DNA of 64,000 bases. It comes from Agaribacillus aureus. GTDB lineage: Bacteria; Bacteroidota; Bacteroidia; Cytophagales; Cyclobacteriaceae. The DNA lies in contig JAUJEB010000001.1 of the NCBI GenBank assembly GCA_030442055.1, positions 1,984,001 through 2,048,000 on the forward strand, in the 5' to 3' direction. Each line of letters begins with the position of its first letter. Positions within the stretch are counted from its first letter, which is position 1. A program made the position numbers and the translations under genes. Positions 20,239-28,943 of the stretch are shown piece by piece. Below the pieces are notes generated by a model. The model ran no database searches. It was not told where the DNA came from and was given only the letters and a program-made list of their open reading frames with translations.

Positions 20239-20820
20239 ATGACAAATGACAAAATAAAAATAATCAAAAGCGAACTCCTCTCCGACAATTGGTACACCCT
20301 AAAAAAGGTCACTTATGAGCACCAAAACAAAAACGGTGAGTGGGAAACGCATTCCAGGGAAGCCTATGACAGAGGAAACGGGGCCACCATCCTTCTTTAT
20401 AATACTGCCAGCCGAAAAATTATCCTGACCCGGCAATTCAGGTTGCCGACTTACGTAAATGGCAACAAAAACGGCCTGTTAATTGAAGCATGTGCCGGCT
20501 TATTGGATGAAGACAATGCCGAGGATTGCATACGGAAGGAGACAGAAGAAGAAACCGGCTACAAAGTTTCCAATGTCAAAAAGATCTTTGAGTCCTATAT
20601 GTCCCCTGGCTCCGTCACTGAAATACTTTATTTTTTTGTAGCAGAGTATCGTCAGGAGATGAAAGTAAGTGAGGGAGGCGGATTGAGTGAGGAACAGGAA
20701 AATATTGAGGTTTTGGAACTGGATTTTGATGAGGCCTACGACATGATTTACACTGGTGAGATAAAGGATGGCAAGACCATTATGCTACTTCAATATGCAA
20801 AAATTCATCAGCTGGTATAG
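20239..20820 (+). CDS. nudK: Nudix hydrolase, NudK-like (GDP-mannose pyrophosphatase family)
   Basis: A 193-residue Nudix hydrolase close to the NudK/ADP-ribose pyrophosphatase group, which splits nucleoside diphosphate sugars such as GDP-mannose. The Nudix box lies at 87-108: Gly87, then KETEEETGY with Glu101, Glu104, Glu105 and Gly107. Lys100 replaces the canonical Arg, as in E. coli NudK, and Asn93 replaces the first Glu of the consensus. NudK-like text surrounds it (RQFRLPTYVNGN, ESYMSPGSVTEILYFF). The start ATG follows an AGAGGATT sequence. It appears to be a single-gene unit. Confidence 0.85.
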   Translation: MTNDKIKIIKSELLSDNWYTLKKVTYEHQNKNGEWETHSREAYDRGNGATILLYNTASRKIILTRQFRLPTYVNGNKNGLLIEACAGLLDEDNAEDCIRKETEEETGYKVSNVKKIFESYMSPGSVTEILYFFVAEYRQEMKVSEGGGLSEEQENIEVLELDFDEAYDMIYTGEIKDGKTIMLLQYAKIHQLV

Positions 20821-20954
20821 AATGATCTGAAGCGCTACAAAAATAGATCAGCCGAGGCAAAATACAGGCGCTTACATCAAAGTATACTCACCCCAAATAA
20901 TGGCGGTTTATCCCAAACCTAATCCCATATGGAGCGGGAATGAGCTATAATTCA

Positions 20955-20962
20955 TACATTTG
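20955..20962 (+). promoter_or_regulatory. -7 promoter box candidate
   Basis: TACATTTG matches TAnnTTTG and lies 25 bases before the ATG of the beta-helix gene. No good -33 TTG is seen at the right distance, so support is partial. Confidence 0.35.
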
Positions 20963-20987
20963 TCTTTTAACCCAAATCAATCAGACA

Positions 20988-22247
20988 ATGACGTACAGAC
21001 ATTTTTTCCATTCAGCGGTTTTACTATTCACGGTATTAATGATTGCCTGCACTTCCCCGCAAAAACAGGAAGGCACCCTGGAGAACGTAAAAGTATTTGT
21101 GCCGGGCCAGGAAAAGGAAATTCGCGCAGCACTGATCGGCATCGAAAACAATACGGAAATAATTTTGAAAGAAGGTGTTTACAATTTTGACAAGATCTCT
21201 ATTCAGGGGCCTGTGAACAAGGTAATTTTCCGGGGTGAAGATCCTCAAAAAACCATCGTCGATTTCTCCGGTCAATCTTCCGGAGGTGAAGGATTGCGCG
21301 TGGATGATGTAACGGACTTTGAAATTCGCGATATCCAACTGCGTGAATCCAATGGGGATCTGCTAAAAGTAAAAGATAGTAAAGACGTACGGTTTATCAA
21401 TGTACACACCGTTTGGTCCGGAGAGCCGGATGTGGAAAATGGTGGCTATGGTATTTATCCTGTCTTATGTGAAAATGTCCTGATCGATAGTTGCTATGTT
21501 CGCGGCGCCTCTGATGCCGGGGTTTACGTGGGGCAAACTACCAAGGCAGTCATTAAAAACAGTCATGCCGAGTATTGCGTGGCCGGTATTGAAGTAGAAA
21601 ACACCATTGACGCCGAGGTTTTTAACAATGAAGCAAATAACAACACAGGGGGTATTTTGGTGTTTGATCATCCTGGCCTGAAAAACGACGGGCAAAATAT
21701 CCGGGTATACAACAACCATGTTCACGATAATAATTACCGCAATTTTGCACCGGCCGCCAATAGCGCTACAGGGGTTGGAAACGTGCCGCCGGGAACAGGT
21801 ATCATGGTGTTGAGGACCTCCAATGTCCAGGTATACGACAACGAAATTCACAACAATAATACTATGGCCGTTGGCGTGATCAGCTATTTGGTACTCGATC
21901 CGGGAATTTTGAAAAATAATCCCGATTTCAATCCCATTCCTTACAACATCACTTTGAGAAACAATAAAATCACTAAATCCGATGACTTTCCACCCACGGT
22001 GGAGGGCCACGAGTTGGCTCAAACTATTGTAGCGCTGCATCAAAATTTACTGGCAGCCGGAGCCTTGCAGCCGGGACAGGGAATACCGCACATTTTATAT
22101 GATGGCATAGCCCTTGCGGCCGGAGAAAACCCAAACAATCTCTGTATTGATGAAAGCGATGAAGTAACATTTATTGAACTGGATGCTGCCAATGACTATG
22201 CTAATATCCACTTTGACAAGTCCCGTTATGCCTGTAAGACACTTTAA
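20988..22247 (+). CDS. parallel beta-helix repeat lipoprotein
   Basis: A 419-residue exported right-handed beta-helix protein with lipoprotein signal (LLFTVLMIACTSP). Start 20988 is chosen because it begins the signal peptide. Stacked coils are evident: VDDVTDFEIRDIQLRE, VKDSKDVRFINVHTVW, LCENVLIDSCYVRG, QTTKAVIKNSHAEYC, VENTIDAEVFNNEAN and TSNVQVYDNEIHNNN. The pairing with the diheme cytochrome 25 bp downstream is a recognised conserved couple (TIGRFAM families for a parallel beta-helix protein and for the SO_2930-type cytochrome). The two probably act together at the cell surface on a polymer or metabolite whose identity is unknown. Confidence 0.88.
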   Translation: MTYRHFFHSAVLLFTVLMIACTSPQKQEGTLENVKVFVPGQEKEIRAALIGIENNTEIILKEGVYNFDKISIQGPVNKVIFRGEDPQKTIVDFSGQSSGGEGLRVDDVTDFEIRDIQLRESNGDLLKVKDSKDVRFINVHTVWSGEPDVENGGYGIYPVLCENVLIDSCYVRGASDAGVYVGQTTKAVIKNSHAEYCVAGIEVENTIDAEVFNNEANNNTGGILVFDHPGLKNDGQNIRVYNNHVHDNNYRNFAPAANSATGVGNVPPGTGIMVLRTSNVQVYDNEIHNNNTMAVGVISYLVLDPGILKNNPDFNPIPYNITLRNNKITKSDDFPPTVEGHELAQTIVALHQNLLAAGALQPGQGIPHILYDGIALAAGENPNNLCIDESDEVTFIELDAANDYANIHFDKSRYACKTL

Positions 22248-22272
22248 TTAATTATAAAACGAAAGGGTAGCG

Positions 22273-23325
22273 ATGAGAGTAGTTTGTTTTTTTATTGTGG
22301 TGGTTACATTGTGGGGCTGTACTGCTAAGCCGGGAAAAGAACAACCTTTTACCTTTCACGACAGGCTTTCTCAATATGGTTTTTTTGAAGGAAATATGGC
22401 TGCCCTGAAGCCGGTGAGTAACGTGATTCCCTATGAGCTTAACACACCATTATTCACTGATTATGCCTACAAAGCTCGTTTTATCAAAGTTCCCGAAGGG
22501 AAGTTTTTGACCTCAAAAAATGGTGAATTGTTTTATCCGGAAGGCACTATTCTTATCAAAAATTTCTTTTATTACCAGGACGAAGGGCAAGTCGGGAAGG
22601 GGCGTTATATTATCGAAACCCGCCTTTTGATGAAGTATACAAACCAATGGAAAGTTGCCACCTATATTTGGGATGATGATCAAAAAGAAGCCCACAGGGA
22701 AATACTCGGGGCCACGAAACATGTGAAATGGGTAAATCGTCATGGCAAATCCCTGGAAACGGACTATGTGATCCCCGATAACAATGATTGTAAATCCTGT
22801 CATAAAAAAAATGGCAAGATTTCTCCTATAGGTCCAAAAATTGCCAATCTTAACAAGATGATTTCAACTGGTAAAGAAGACATCAATCAACTGAACTATC
22901 TTTTTTCCCGGGGTATCATAAAGGGCCTTGAACCGACAGATCAGTTACCTCAAATGGCTGTCTGGAATGATAGCGTCACCTATACCCTGGATCAGCGGGC
23001 CAGGGCTTACCTGGATGTCAACTGCGCGCATTGTCATAATGCCGTTGGTCCGGCTAATAACACGGGGCTTTTTCTGGAGTACGAACAGCAGGACCTATTT
23101 AAGTTAGGCATATGCAAAGGCCCGGTTTCCGCCGCTCAGGGATCCGGAAACCTGAAATACGATATCGTTCCCGGAAACGCTGAGGCTTCCATTCTGCATT
23201 ATAGAATGAATTCAAACTCCCCGGGCATTGCTATGCCGGAATTGGGCAGAACACTTATTCACAAAGAAGGCGTTGCGCTTATTGAAGCCTGGATTGCCGG
23301 TCTGGAAGGTAAAGGGTGTGACTGA
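22273..23325 (+). CDS. SO_2930-type diheme cytochrome c lipoprotein
   Basis: A 350-residue exported protein with lipobox WGC (MRVVCFFIVVVTLWGC) and two c-type heme motifs, CKSCH at 173-177 and CAHCH at 251-255. The N-terminal region (NVIPYELNTPLFTDYAYKAR) and the C-terminal block with PGIAMPELGR are typical of the SO_2930 family, and Met in AMPELGR is a possible heme ligand. It follows the beta-helix gene by 25 bp in the same operon. Role inferred: electron transfer from an oxidation step carried out with or presented by the beta-helix partner. Confidence 0.88.
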   Translation: MRVVCFFIVVVTLWGCTAKPGKEQPFTFHDRLSQYGFFEGNMAALKPVSNVIPYELNTPLFTDYAYKARFIKVPEGKFLTSKNGELFYPEGTILIKNFFYYQDEGQVGKGRYIIETRLLMKYTNQWKVATYIWDDDQKEAHREILGATKHVKWVNRHGKSLETDYVIPDNNDCKSCHKKNGKISPIGPKIANLNKMISTGKEDINQLNYLFSRGIIKGLEPTDQLPQMAVWNDSVTYTLDQRARAYLDVNCAHCHNAVGPANNTGLFLEYEQQDLFKLGICKGPVSAAQGSGNLKYDIVPGNAEASILHYRMNSNSPGIAMPELGRTLIHKEGVALIEAWIAGLEGKGCD

Positions 23326-23364
23326 ACCTGATTTTTTATTAATAATTAGTTGCATTATCAATCA

Positions 23365-23841
23365 TCAACCTGCACCCATGCTTCCCGCCATCTGCACAAT
23401 TTGAGAAAGTTCCTGCAGACTGGATATTTTCAACTGTGTAACAATATAGGACACTCCCCTATTGTGTACCAGAAGGTAGGAATTTAAATCACCTTTAGTT
23501 TGGCGATAAAACGTAAACTGTTCCGAAGCCGATTTGGACCTCATCATCACTTTAAATCCCCTGAGGTCTGCCCTGGCGACAAATTCTTCAAAAAACCCTT
23601 TTCTATCCATTGGGCATTCAACAAAAATCAGGAATCTGATTTTCTCCAGATAATTGATGTATTCACTTCCCTGAAGTCTTTCATCTTCTGCTACAGCCTT
23701 AAACATTTCCTCGGAAACTTCATAATAACTACAGTCGTTCAACATTTCGTGTATAGATGCTACCAATTCAGGGTTGGTATCCTGGGCCTTTGTTATTGAA
23801 AAAGAGAACAATAACAAGGTGGTAATGATAAGATTTTTCAT
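23365..23841 (-). CDS. DUF4252-family exported protein
   Basis: A 158-residue secreted protein with a Sec signal (MKNLIITTLLLFSFSITKAQ). The ATG at 23841 is preferred to an upstream frame extension rich in Arg. The sequence is characteristic of DUF4252, a Bacteroidota-specific family: an early helix, LRGFKVMMRSKSASEQFTFY, and the final strand-helix GVSYIVTQLKISSLQELSQI. It is the last gene of a sigma/anti-sigma/DUF4252 set, a common arrangement in the phylum, suggesting that the sigma factor controls or is controlled by an envelope response. Molecular function is unknown. Confidence 0.8.
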   Translation of the reverse strand: MKNLIITTLLLFSFSITKAQDTNPELVASIHEMLNDCSYYEVSEEMFKAVAEDERLQGSEYINYLEKIRFLIFVECPMDRKGFFEEFVARADLRGFKVMMRSKSASEQFTFYRQTKGDLNSYLLVHNRGVSYIVTQLKISSLQELSQIVQMAGSMGAG

Positions 23842-23952
23842 GTGTTTATAATTTATTTTTCGGTCACATGGAACCTCGCACATTATAATCATTGCCCTGC
23901 GCCTCCGCGACACGCAGTGTGTGTCGATTAAGTCATGCTCGGTTTCATAACA

Positions 23953-24444
23953 TTATTTTTCATTTTTAATTTCATCAACATCAATTTTTGACAAGGATTC
24001 AAATGGCCTTGAGAAGTTGACACCCTCGTCTATTTTTTCCAGACCTTTGTCAAAATACTTGGAAAAGGAGGCCAAGGCTAGTCTTGTGGTTTCAAGAGAG
24101 CGATCAATTTCTGCCTGGCTTAACCTCTTGGCAGCTTGCTGATCACGAACAACCAGATAACCAACCAACAAAATAACCACGGCAGCTGCCGAAATTGCTA
24201 TCCTGAAAATCCTGTGGCGTCTTTTCCTGTTTTTCGAATCGATAGCTGCAAAAAACTGCGCTTTGGAGATGGGGGTAAAAGCTTCTCCATCGCCGTCTTC
24301 AATAAGCTTAAAATAGCTTTGAATTACCTCGTCATCCATATCCTTACTTTCCGACAGGAGGTTTTTAAACCTTAATTCCTCTTCCGAAGAAAGGGTAGAT
24401 TCAAAAAACTTTTCTTTGATGCGCTTAAATTTATCCTGGTTCAT
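23953..24444 (-). CDS. putative anti-sigma factor, single-pass membrane protein
   Basis: A 163-residue protein with a soluble N-terminal part of about 78 residues, one membrane helix (FRIAISAAAVVILLVGYLVV) and a short extracytoplasmic tail. It overlaps the upstream ECF sigma gene by 14 bp, the standard arrangement for an anti-sigma factor. The N-terminus (FFESTLSSEEELRFKNLLSE) resembles the cytoplasmic sigma-binding helices of Bacteroidota anti-sigma proteins. No ZAS-type zinc motif is seen. Assignment rests on context and topology. Confidence 0.7.
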   Translation of the reverse strand: MNQDKFKRIKEKFFESTLSSEEELRFKNLLSESKDMDDEVIQSYFKLIEDGDGEAFTPISKAQFFAAIDSKNRKRRHRIFRIAISAAAVVILLVGYLVVRDQQAAKRLSQAEIDRSLETTRLALASFSKYFDKGLEKIDEGVNFSRPFESLSKIDVDEIKNEK

Positions 24445-24916
24445 GTGTCACCGATTTTAGTACAAATTTTCTGGCTCTGCTCAGCACTACTCTCAGCGTA
24501 GCGATGGGTATGTCCAGTATCTTGCTGATCTCCTCATAGCTGTAACCCTGAAAGTCTTTTAACTCCAGTACCATACGCTGTTGCACCGGCAATTGATGGC
24601 TTCTATTTTTGATAAGAGCTATCAAATCCTGTTGTTCATAACTACTGCCGGTAGCAGGCGTTTGATGTGAAGCCGCCAGGGTTAATACTTCCCCCCGCTT
24701 TCTTAAAAGGTCTATACAATAATTTTTTGTTGTCTTAAGGGCAAATGCATTGATATTTTTTTCGCTCATAAGCCTGTGTTTACTGTCCCATAACTTAACC
24801 ACTACATCATGCAAAGCATCCTGTGCATCTTCTTTATTCTTTAAAATTGATAAGGCAAATCTGAATATGCGTTCTTGCAACGGATTGATATGATTCCAGA
24901 AATCTTCTTTATCCAT
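24431..24916 (-). CDS. ECF RNA polymerase sigma factor
   Basis: A 161-residue group 4 sigma factor. Region 2 is visible in LQERIFRFALSILKNKEDAQ and DALHDVVVKLWDSKHRL. Region 4 is in LPVQQRMVLELKDFQGYSYE followed by EISKILDIPIATLRVVLSRA. The ATG at 24916 is chosen over TTG/GTG codons three and two codons upstream. First gene of an operon with the overlapping anti-sigma gene and a DUF4252 gene. The regulon cannot be told from the window. Confidence 0.9.
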   Translation of the reverse strand: MDKEDFWNHINPLQERIFRFALSILKNKEDAQDALHDVVVKLWDSKHRLMSEKNINAFALKTTKNYCIDLLRKRGEVLTLAASHQTPATGSSYEQQDLIALIKNRSHQLPVQQRMVLELKDFQGYSYEEISKILDIPIATLRVVLSRARKFVLKSVTHEPG

Positions 24917-25193
24917 TTTCACCAATTATTCATTCGGTTTATTCAAATTCATCTAACTGCAATACGTGAAAAAGGGAAAAACATAACATCTTTGGTAAAA
25001 AAAATCCGCACGCAATACGGTCCTGGGAGGCATTCAGAATATTAAAATTCTGTATATCAGCAACTTAAACCTGTCTCTTATTTTATCCTTTACCTGTAAA
25101 TTTTCTTGCATCAGGCAATGATTAAAAGACTTTGCTTCCAATACCGTTTGGGTTGATGGTATTTTATGTGGGCGGGTATGGGCATCGCCTCAC

Positions 25194-25628
25194 TTAATTT
25201 CTCAGCCCTACCATTGCCGATTGTTCGTTGATCTCAAAAGGATGGGGGTGCAATGTTTGCCTGACAGGCTTCAGGTGCTCAAAATCGAATAGACAAAATC
25301 GCGAAATGCCTCTTTCCAACTGATTCCCCTTAGGCCAACGCAAACATTTGGTCCAGTGAATGTCAAACGAAATACTCATCGGATCATCTATCAATTGGGT
25401 GCGAAAGCGCGTATATCCATCGACTGTCTGGAGATACCGGCCCCAATTAATAAAAAAAATTAAAGAGAACTCATGACGACCACAGGGTACTACCACCCCT
25501 TCAATGGGTATTGTTTTAAGACCTTTTAGGGTATTAAAACTAAAATCTCCTGTAATCATGTGATTGTCAAAGGATTCTATTATTAAGATATGCCCCTGGC
25601 TGTTAAACCATTTGCCAATTAATTTCAT
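25194..25628 (-). CDS. avidin-like beta-barrel protein, copy A
   Basis: A 144-residue protein without signal peptide whose layout follows the avidin/streptavidin barrel: GKWFNSQGHIL (compare GTWYNQLGSTF), MITGDFSF, IPIEGVVVP, FSLIFFINWGRY, a Trp in FDIHWTK, and a last strand GISRFCLF at the place of streptavidin GHDTFTKV. Several biotin contacts seem lost: Ser27 is His, Tyr43 is Phe, Ser45 is Phe and Asp128 is Ser, so biotin binding is doubtful. ATG at 25628 is used, with TTG at 25634 as the alternative. It is divergent from a ParB-like gene, and the same pair recurs at 36.7-38.1 kb. About 20 extra C-terminal residues distinguish it from copy B. Family call is by eye. Confidence 0.55.
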   Translation of the reverse strand: MKLIGKWFNSQGHILIIESFDNHMITGDFSFNTLKGLKTIPIEGVVVPCGRHEFSLIFFINWGRYLQTVDGYTRFRTQLIDDPMSISFDIHWTKCLRWPKGNQLERGISRFCLFDFEHLKPVRQTLHPHPFEINEQSAMVGLRN

Positions 25629-25666
25629 CTCCAAGCCCTTTTATAATTGTAATAAAATATGACAAT

Positions 25667-25679
25667 GGAATCTAAATAT
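25667..25679 (-). promoter_or_regulatory. conserved upstream block of avidin-like gene A
   Basis: GGAATCTAAATAT here is identical to 37081-37093. It sits 39 bases beyond the homologous ATG in both copies, inside otherwise diverged DNA. Read on the minus strand (ATATTTAGATTCC) it may be a promoter -7 region or an operator. Confidence 0.45.
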
Positions 25680-25762
25680 ATTCTGTGGAAATTCAAACAA
25701 ATGTTTTTAATTTCCCACCCTGTGACTTTATAAGTTGTTAACATTTTAAGGATCTGGCTATC

Positions 25763-25791
25763 GGAAATAAACAATAATTTCAATATTTTTG
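25763..25791 (+). promoter_or_regulatory. conserved promoter block of ParB-like gene A
   Basis: GGAAATAA, then TTTCAATATTTTTG, ends in TATTTTTG (25784-25791), a full match to the TAnnTTTG -7 box, 23 bases before the ParB-like ATG. About 26 of 29 bases are shared with 37180-37208 upstream of copy B, where the last G is A. Confidence 0.5.
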
Positions 25792-25814
25792 CCATTGCCT
25801 AATGATAACTGAAC

Positions 25815-26690
25815 ATGACCGCTATATCAATAGTACAAGAAGAAGCCCTGAAAAAATATATCATCCCGCTAAGTAAAGAAGAATTCGATCTGCTCGAACA
25901 AAACATTCTAAAAGATGGCTGTCTGGACCCTCTAAAACTTTGGGCGAATGAAAAGGGACAATATGTGCTTGTGGATGGTCATAATAGATTAAAAATCTGT
26001 GAAAAACACGGCCTGGATTTTAAAACTGAATTCATAAAATTCGATAATATCGAAGATGCCAAAATATGGATGGCAAACAACCAGTTGGGTAGACGGAACC
26101 TTACCCAGGATCAGGTGAGTTATTACCGCGGGTTAAAATATGAGAGTTTGAAAAAAAACAATAAAGGCTATCATCAGGTGAAGTCCGCAGGGCAAAATGA
26201 ACCGTGGACCTATGAAATCCTGGCCCAGGAATACAATGTAAGTGCCAGTACCATTAAAAGAGATGCGAAATTTGCCAAGGCCCTCGACAGAATTGGCCGG
26301 ACCAATCCTGAGCTGAAATATGACATATTATCCGGCACTACCAAGGTCAAAAAAGGCGATGTGATGCTTTTTGCGGATGTGGATCCCAATCAGAAATTAA
26401 CTTTCAAAAATGAAGCTGATCTGCACAACAAAGCGAATCGGCTCAGAAATAAAATGTTAACCGAGATTGAAGGTCAGTTTAAGCAATCCGAGGTAGACCG
26501 TATTGAAAGGGCCAGAGAGGATTTAAAGGCTTCTGATCCCATGTTTAACACCAAGGATAGCAGGGTCAGCCGCATTAAAGGGCAAATACTTTCCGCTATG
26601 AACAAAGCTATTCAACACAACGACCTAACAGCGTTTAAAGAACTGGAGGAGCTCATTAAAAAGTTACACTCGGTGTTGTTCGCGGTGTAA
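25815..26690 (+). CDS. ParB-like DNA-binding protein, copy A
   Basis: A 291-residue protein with an N-terminal ParB/sulfiredoxin-like domain (YIIPLSKEEFDLLEQNIL, then DPLKLWANEKGQYVLVDGHN). The VDGHNR motif takes the place of the ParB/Srx catalytic or nucleotide-binding loop. A helix-turn-helix region follows (LAQEYNVSASTIKRDAKFAK), then a basic helical C-terminus. No ParA partner or parS-like site is near. Its closest relative in the window is copy B at 37239, with about three quarters of residues identical by eye. Divergently placed with the avidin-like gene A. Likely a transcription or nucleoid-associated factor rather than a chromosome-segregation ParB; possibly regulates the shared intergenic region. 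Confidence 0.75.
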   Translation: MTAISIVQEEALKKYIIPLSKEEFDLLEQNILKDGCLDPLKLWANEKGQYVLVDGHNRLKICEKHGLDFKTEFIKFDNIEDAKIWMANNQLGRRNLTQDQVSYYRGLKYESLKKNNKGYHQVKSAGQNEPWTYEILAQEYNVSASTIKRDAKFAKALDRIGRTNPELKYDILSGTTKVKKGDVMLFADVDPNQKLTFKNEADLHNKANRLRNKMLTEIEGQFKQSEVDRIERAREDLKASDPMFNTKDSRVSRIKGQILSAMNKAIQHNDLTAFKELEELIKKLHSVLFAV

Positions 26691-26787
26691 TAATCGTTGA
26701 GTTATAACCCTCATTGCCCTCTTCCGATTTCCTTGCCTGTTAGCACTAAAAATAACTCACTTTATCGTAGCAGCCATTTTCCAATCA

Positions 26788-27396
26788 CTAAAACCGCCAG
26801 CCTTTTTTTGAAAGGTACAAATCCAACTTTACTTCAGCCATGCTCTCTTCATTTTTGTAAATTTCGAGGATTCTTCTTTCATCCCTGGGGCCTTTGATAG
26901 TCTTGCGGCTCTTGATCCTTTCATCGCCCCTGAAGTATAGCTGCGTGACCAGTTCCTTATAGCCATCAATCTTTTTCACCAGAAAATGAATGTGTTTTGG
27001 CCTGCCGGCCACTGGTGGCGGGATAATCGATTTAAACCAATACTCGCCATTTTCATTGGTATAAAACCTACCGTAACATCGGAATTCCTGCGTTTCCATA
27101 TCGTAGTGTTGCTCGTGATCACAATGCCATACATTAATCAAAGCGTTAGGGATGGGGGCCTGGCAGTCGGCGCCAAACAATTGTCCGACAACCTTCAAGG
27201 GTATTTCATCTTTACCACCGGGATAAGTCAAATCGTTTCTGAAGGGGGCGCCCTCCCGATAAAAGGGACCTAAATAATCCGTTGTTGTGGCACAGTCGCC
27301 TTTGGTCGTCCCATCATCCTGCAAAATGGTGAATCCCGATGTTGACATGGCAAAAGCACTTAAGCCCGCCAACTTCATAAAATTTTTCCTATTCAT
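26788..27396 (-). CDS. exported intradiol ring-cleavage dioxygenase-like protein
   Basis: A 202-residue member of the protocatechuate/catechol intradiol dioxygenase family with an N-terminal leader (NRKNFMKLAGLSAFAMS). The family core is evident: TDYLGPFYREGAPFR, PNALINVWHCD, GRFYTNENGEYWFKSI and GRPKHIHF. Of the four Fe(III) ligands, Tyr98 and His135/His137 are present. The second Tyr, normally in a PGxYPW loop before the HIH motif, is missing: the loop reads IIPPPVAGRPKHIHF with Val129 there. Catalysis may therefore be altered or lost. No aromatic-degradation genes are nearby, so an extracytoplasmic role on an unknown phenolic is inference. Confidence 0.8.
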   Translation of the reverse strand: MNRKNFMKLAGLSAFAMSTSGFTILQDDGTTKGDCATTTDYLGPFYREGAPFRNDLTYPGGKDEIPLKVVGQLFGADCQAPIPNALINVWHCDHEQHYDMETQEFRCYGRFYTNENGEYWFKSIIPPPVAGRPKHIHFLVKKIDGYKELVTQLYFRGDERIKSRKTIKGPRDERRILEIYKNEESMAEVKLDLYLSKKGWRF

Positions 27397-27513
27397 AATT
27401 TTAGATTTTTTAGTTGAACTTTTTCCTTTTCAATAGCTGTGATTTAAGCAAAAAACAGCAAGCCCATCATTGATCGGGATCAGCGAGGATCAGTTGCTTC
27501 GTGGTGACTGATC

Positions 27514-28431
27514 TTAACGCCTGGGGTACTTTGAAATCGCTTCCGTAACTGTGATATCATCGGTCAATCTCACCGCCTTCCCATCTTCGCTTACAAACCA
27601 ACCCAGGTCCACAGCAAACCTTCCCCTTTTGGGCACCTCTACCTTTACGCGGCTGGTAATCTCTGTTCCATCGATAGTCATTTCTACCACAAAGTCACTG
27701 ATCAACAGCTGCCCACGATAGCGTTGTTTTGAATGATGAACATGCGAATAAAAAGTGACTCCCGCATCCGCAGCCAGCTTTTCTATGTTTTGGAAATCTG
27801 TTTCGGAAGATAGTTCGGTCAAAGTAAACAGCATACCTTTCGGCTTTGGAATGTCTGTAACAAAGGGCTTTATTGAATTCGGTAAGGCCGTAATGGCCTT
27901 TTCAGGCCAGGCACTCGAAACATAACTGTGCATTTTGTCAGCAATTTTCCTGCTTTGAATTTTCCAGATAGGTGCCTGCTTTTTTTGCCGCAACAGATAA
28001 TCAATTTTGTGGTTACCAACGCTGTCGGTCTCACCGGCTACCGATTCATCGTCATTGACCCTGGTGTTGAACGCTGTTTTTCCACCAGTCGTTTCCTCAC
28101 CAAAAGAAGATGTCGCCGACTGGAAAATGAGCGGCTCGCCTGGTGATGGTATATCCTGGTAGGTCGAATCAGCTACACTTTTTACAGCATCTCGCTTTTT
28201 GGGTCTATCATCACCAAACACCACAATGACGGTTGTCACCAGCACACCGGTCACCACGAGGCTGTTAATCATTGATAAGGCTTTGAATAACCAGGAAGTT
28301 ATTGCCGCCGACCCTCCGGTCGCTGCAATCGTTAAATTAAATTGCGCAACGGTGTCTGCAAATGAAGCTTTCGGCGCTTGCGCCCTTGCCTTATTAAAGA
28401 GTTCATCCAGATGTTTATCCATGCCATTCAT
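27514..28431 (-). CDS. putative anti-sigma/regulatory membrane protein
   Basis: A 305-residue protein overlapping the upstream ECF sigma gene by 4 bp (ATGA), typical of translational coupling with a sigma regulator. A cytoplasmic N-terminus of about 45 residues precedes one hydrophobic helix (ALSMINSLVVTGVLVTTVIV). The rest is extracytoplasmic and contains a low-complexity Ser/Thr/Glu linker and a C-terminal beta-rich domain (YRGQLLISDFVVEMTIDGTE, RFAVDLGWFVSEDGKAV). No named family is recognised. Anti-sigma function is inferred from context. Confidence 0.65.
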   Translation of the reverse strand: MNGMDKHLDELFNKARAQAPKASFADTVAQFNLTIAATGGSAAITSWLFKALSMINSLVVTGVLVTTVIVVFGDDRPKKRDAVKSVADSTYQDIPSPGEPLIFQSATSSFGEETTGGKTAFNTRVNDDESVAGETDSVGNHKIDYLLRQKKQAPIWKIQSRKIADKMHSYVSSAWPEKAITALPNSIKPFVTDIPKPKGMLFTLTELSSETDFQNIEKLAADAGVTFYSHVHHSKQRYRGQLLISDFVVEMTIDGTEITSRVKVEVPKRGRFAVDLGWFVSEDGKAVRLTDDITVTEAISKYPRR

Positions 28432-28943
28432 GATGTTTTATCTTTTTGACTGGGTACCTGCATCAGCATCCTGGCCAATCTCTTTCGACCACGCACCAGT
28501 CGCTGTTTTACAGCAGATTCGGAAACCTGGTGAAGAGCAGCTATTTCCCTGATCGAAAAACCAGTAATTTCAAATAAAATAATACTCTCTTTTTGCTCCT
28601 CGGGCAATCTTGAAAGCGCCTGATGCAGCAAAGAGATTTCGGCATCACTATCTGTATGGCAGTTGGAAGACAGCTCAGGTAAATCCAGGTCAGACAAGTG
28701 ATCTACCTCCCTCTTTTTTTTATGATAATTGGATAAAAGCCGAATGCTGATACCAAACAAATAGGAAAGAAAGGCCTTTTCAGATTTGAGCTCATGAAAC
28801 TTTTGATAGGCCACCACCAACGTGTCATTCATCAAATCACGAAATTCCATCTGCCCAAATACACGAGCTCTGCAAAACCGTTCAAATCTGTCGTGAACAG
28901 GTTCATATAGGGACAGGAATTTCTTTTGCCTTCTGCTACTCAT
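28428..28943 (-). CDS. ECF RNA polymerase sigma factor
   Basis: A 171-residue group 4 sigma factor. Region 2 includes YEPVHDRFERFCRARVFG and FRDLMNDTLVVAYQKFHELK. Region 4 includes LPEEQKESIILFEITGFSIR followed by EIAALHQVSESAVKQRLVRG. The stop codon overlaps the start of the membrane regulator gene (ATGA). It is distinct from the sigma gene at 24.4 kb, so the window holds two separate sigma/regulator pairs. Confidence 0.88.
   Translation of the reverse strand: MSSRRQKKFLSLYEPVHDRFERFCRARVFGQMEFRDLMNDTLVVAYQKFHELKSEKAFLSYLFGISIRLLSNYHKKKREVDHLSDLDLPELSSNCHTDSDAEISLLHQALSRLPEEQKESIILFEITGFSIREIAALHQVSESAVKQRLVRGRKRLARMLMQVPSQKDKTS

Noticed and set aside
21465-22043. 192-codon minus-strand frame opposite the beta-helix gene
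   Set aside because: A mirror of repeated coils; the plus-strand product has the signal peptide and known partner.
25194-25628. Functional biotin-binding avidin
   Set aside because: Most streptavidin biotin-contact residues are replaced and there is no secretion signal; only the fold resemblance is kept.
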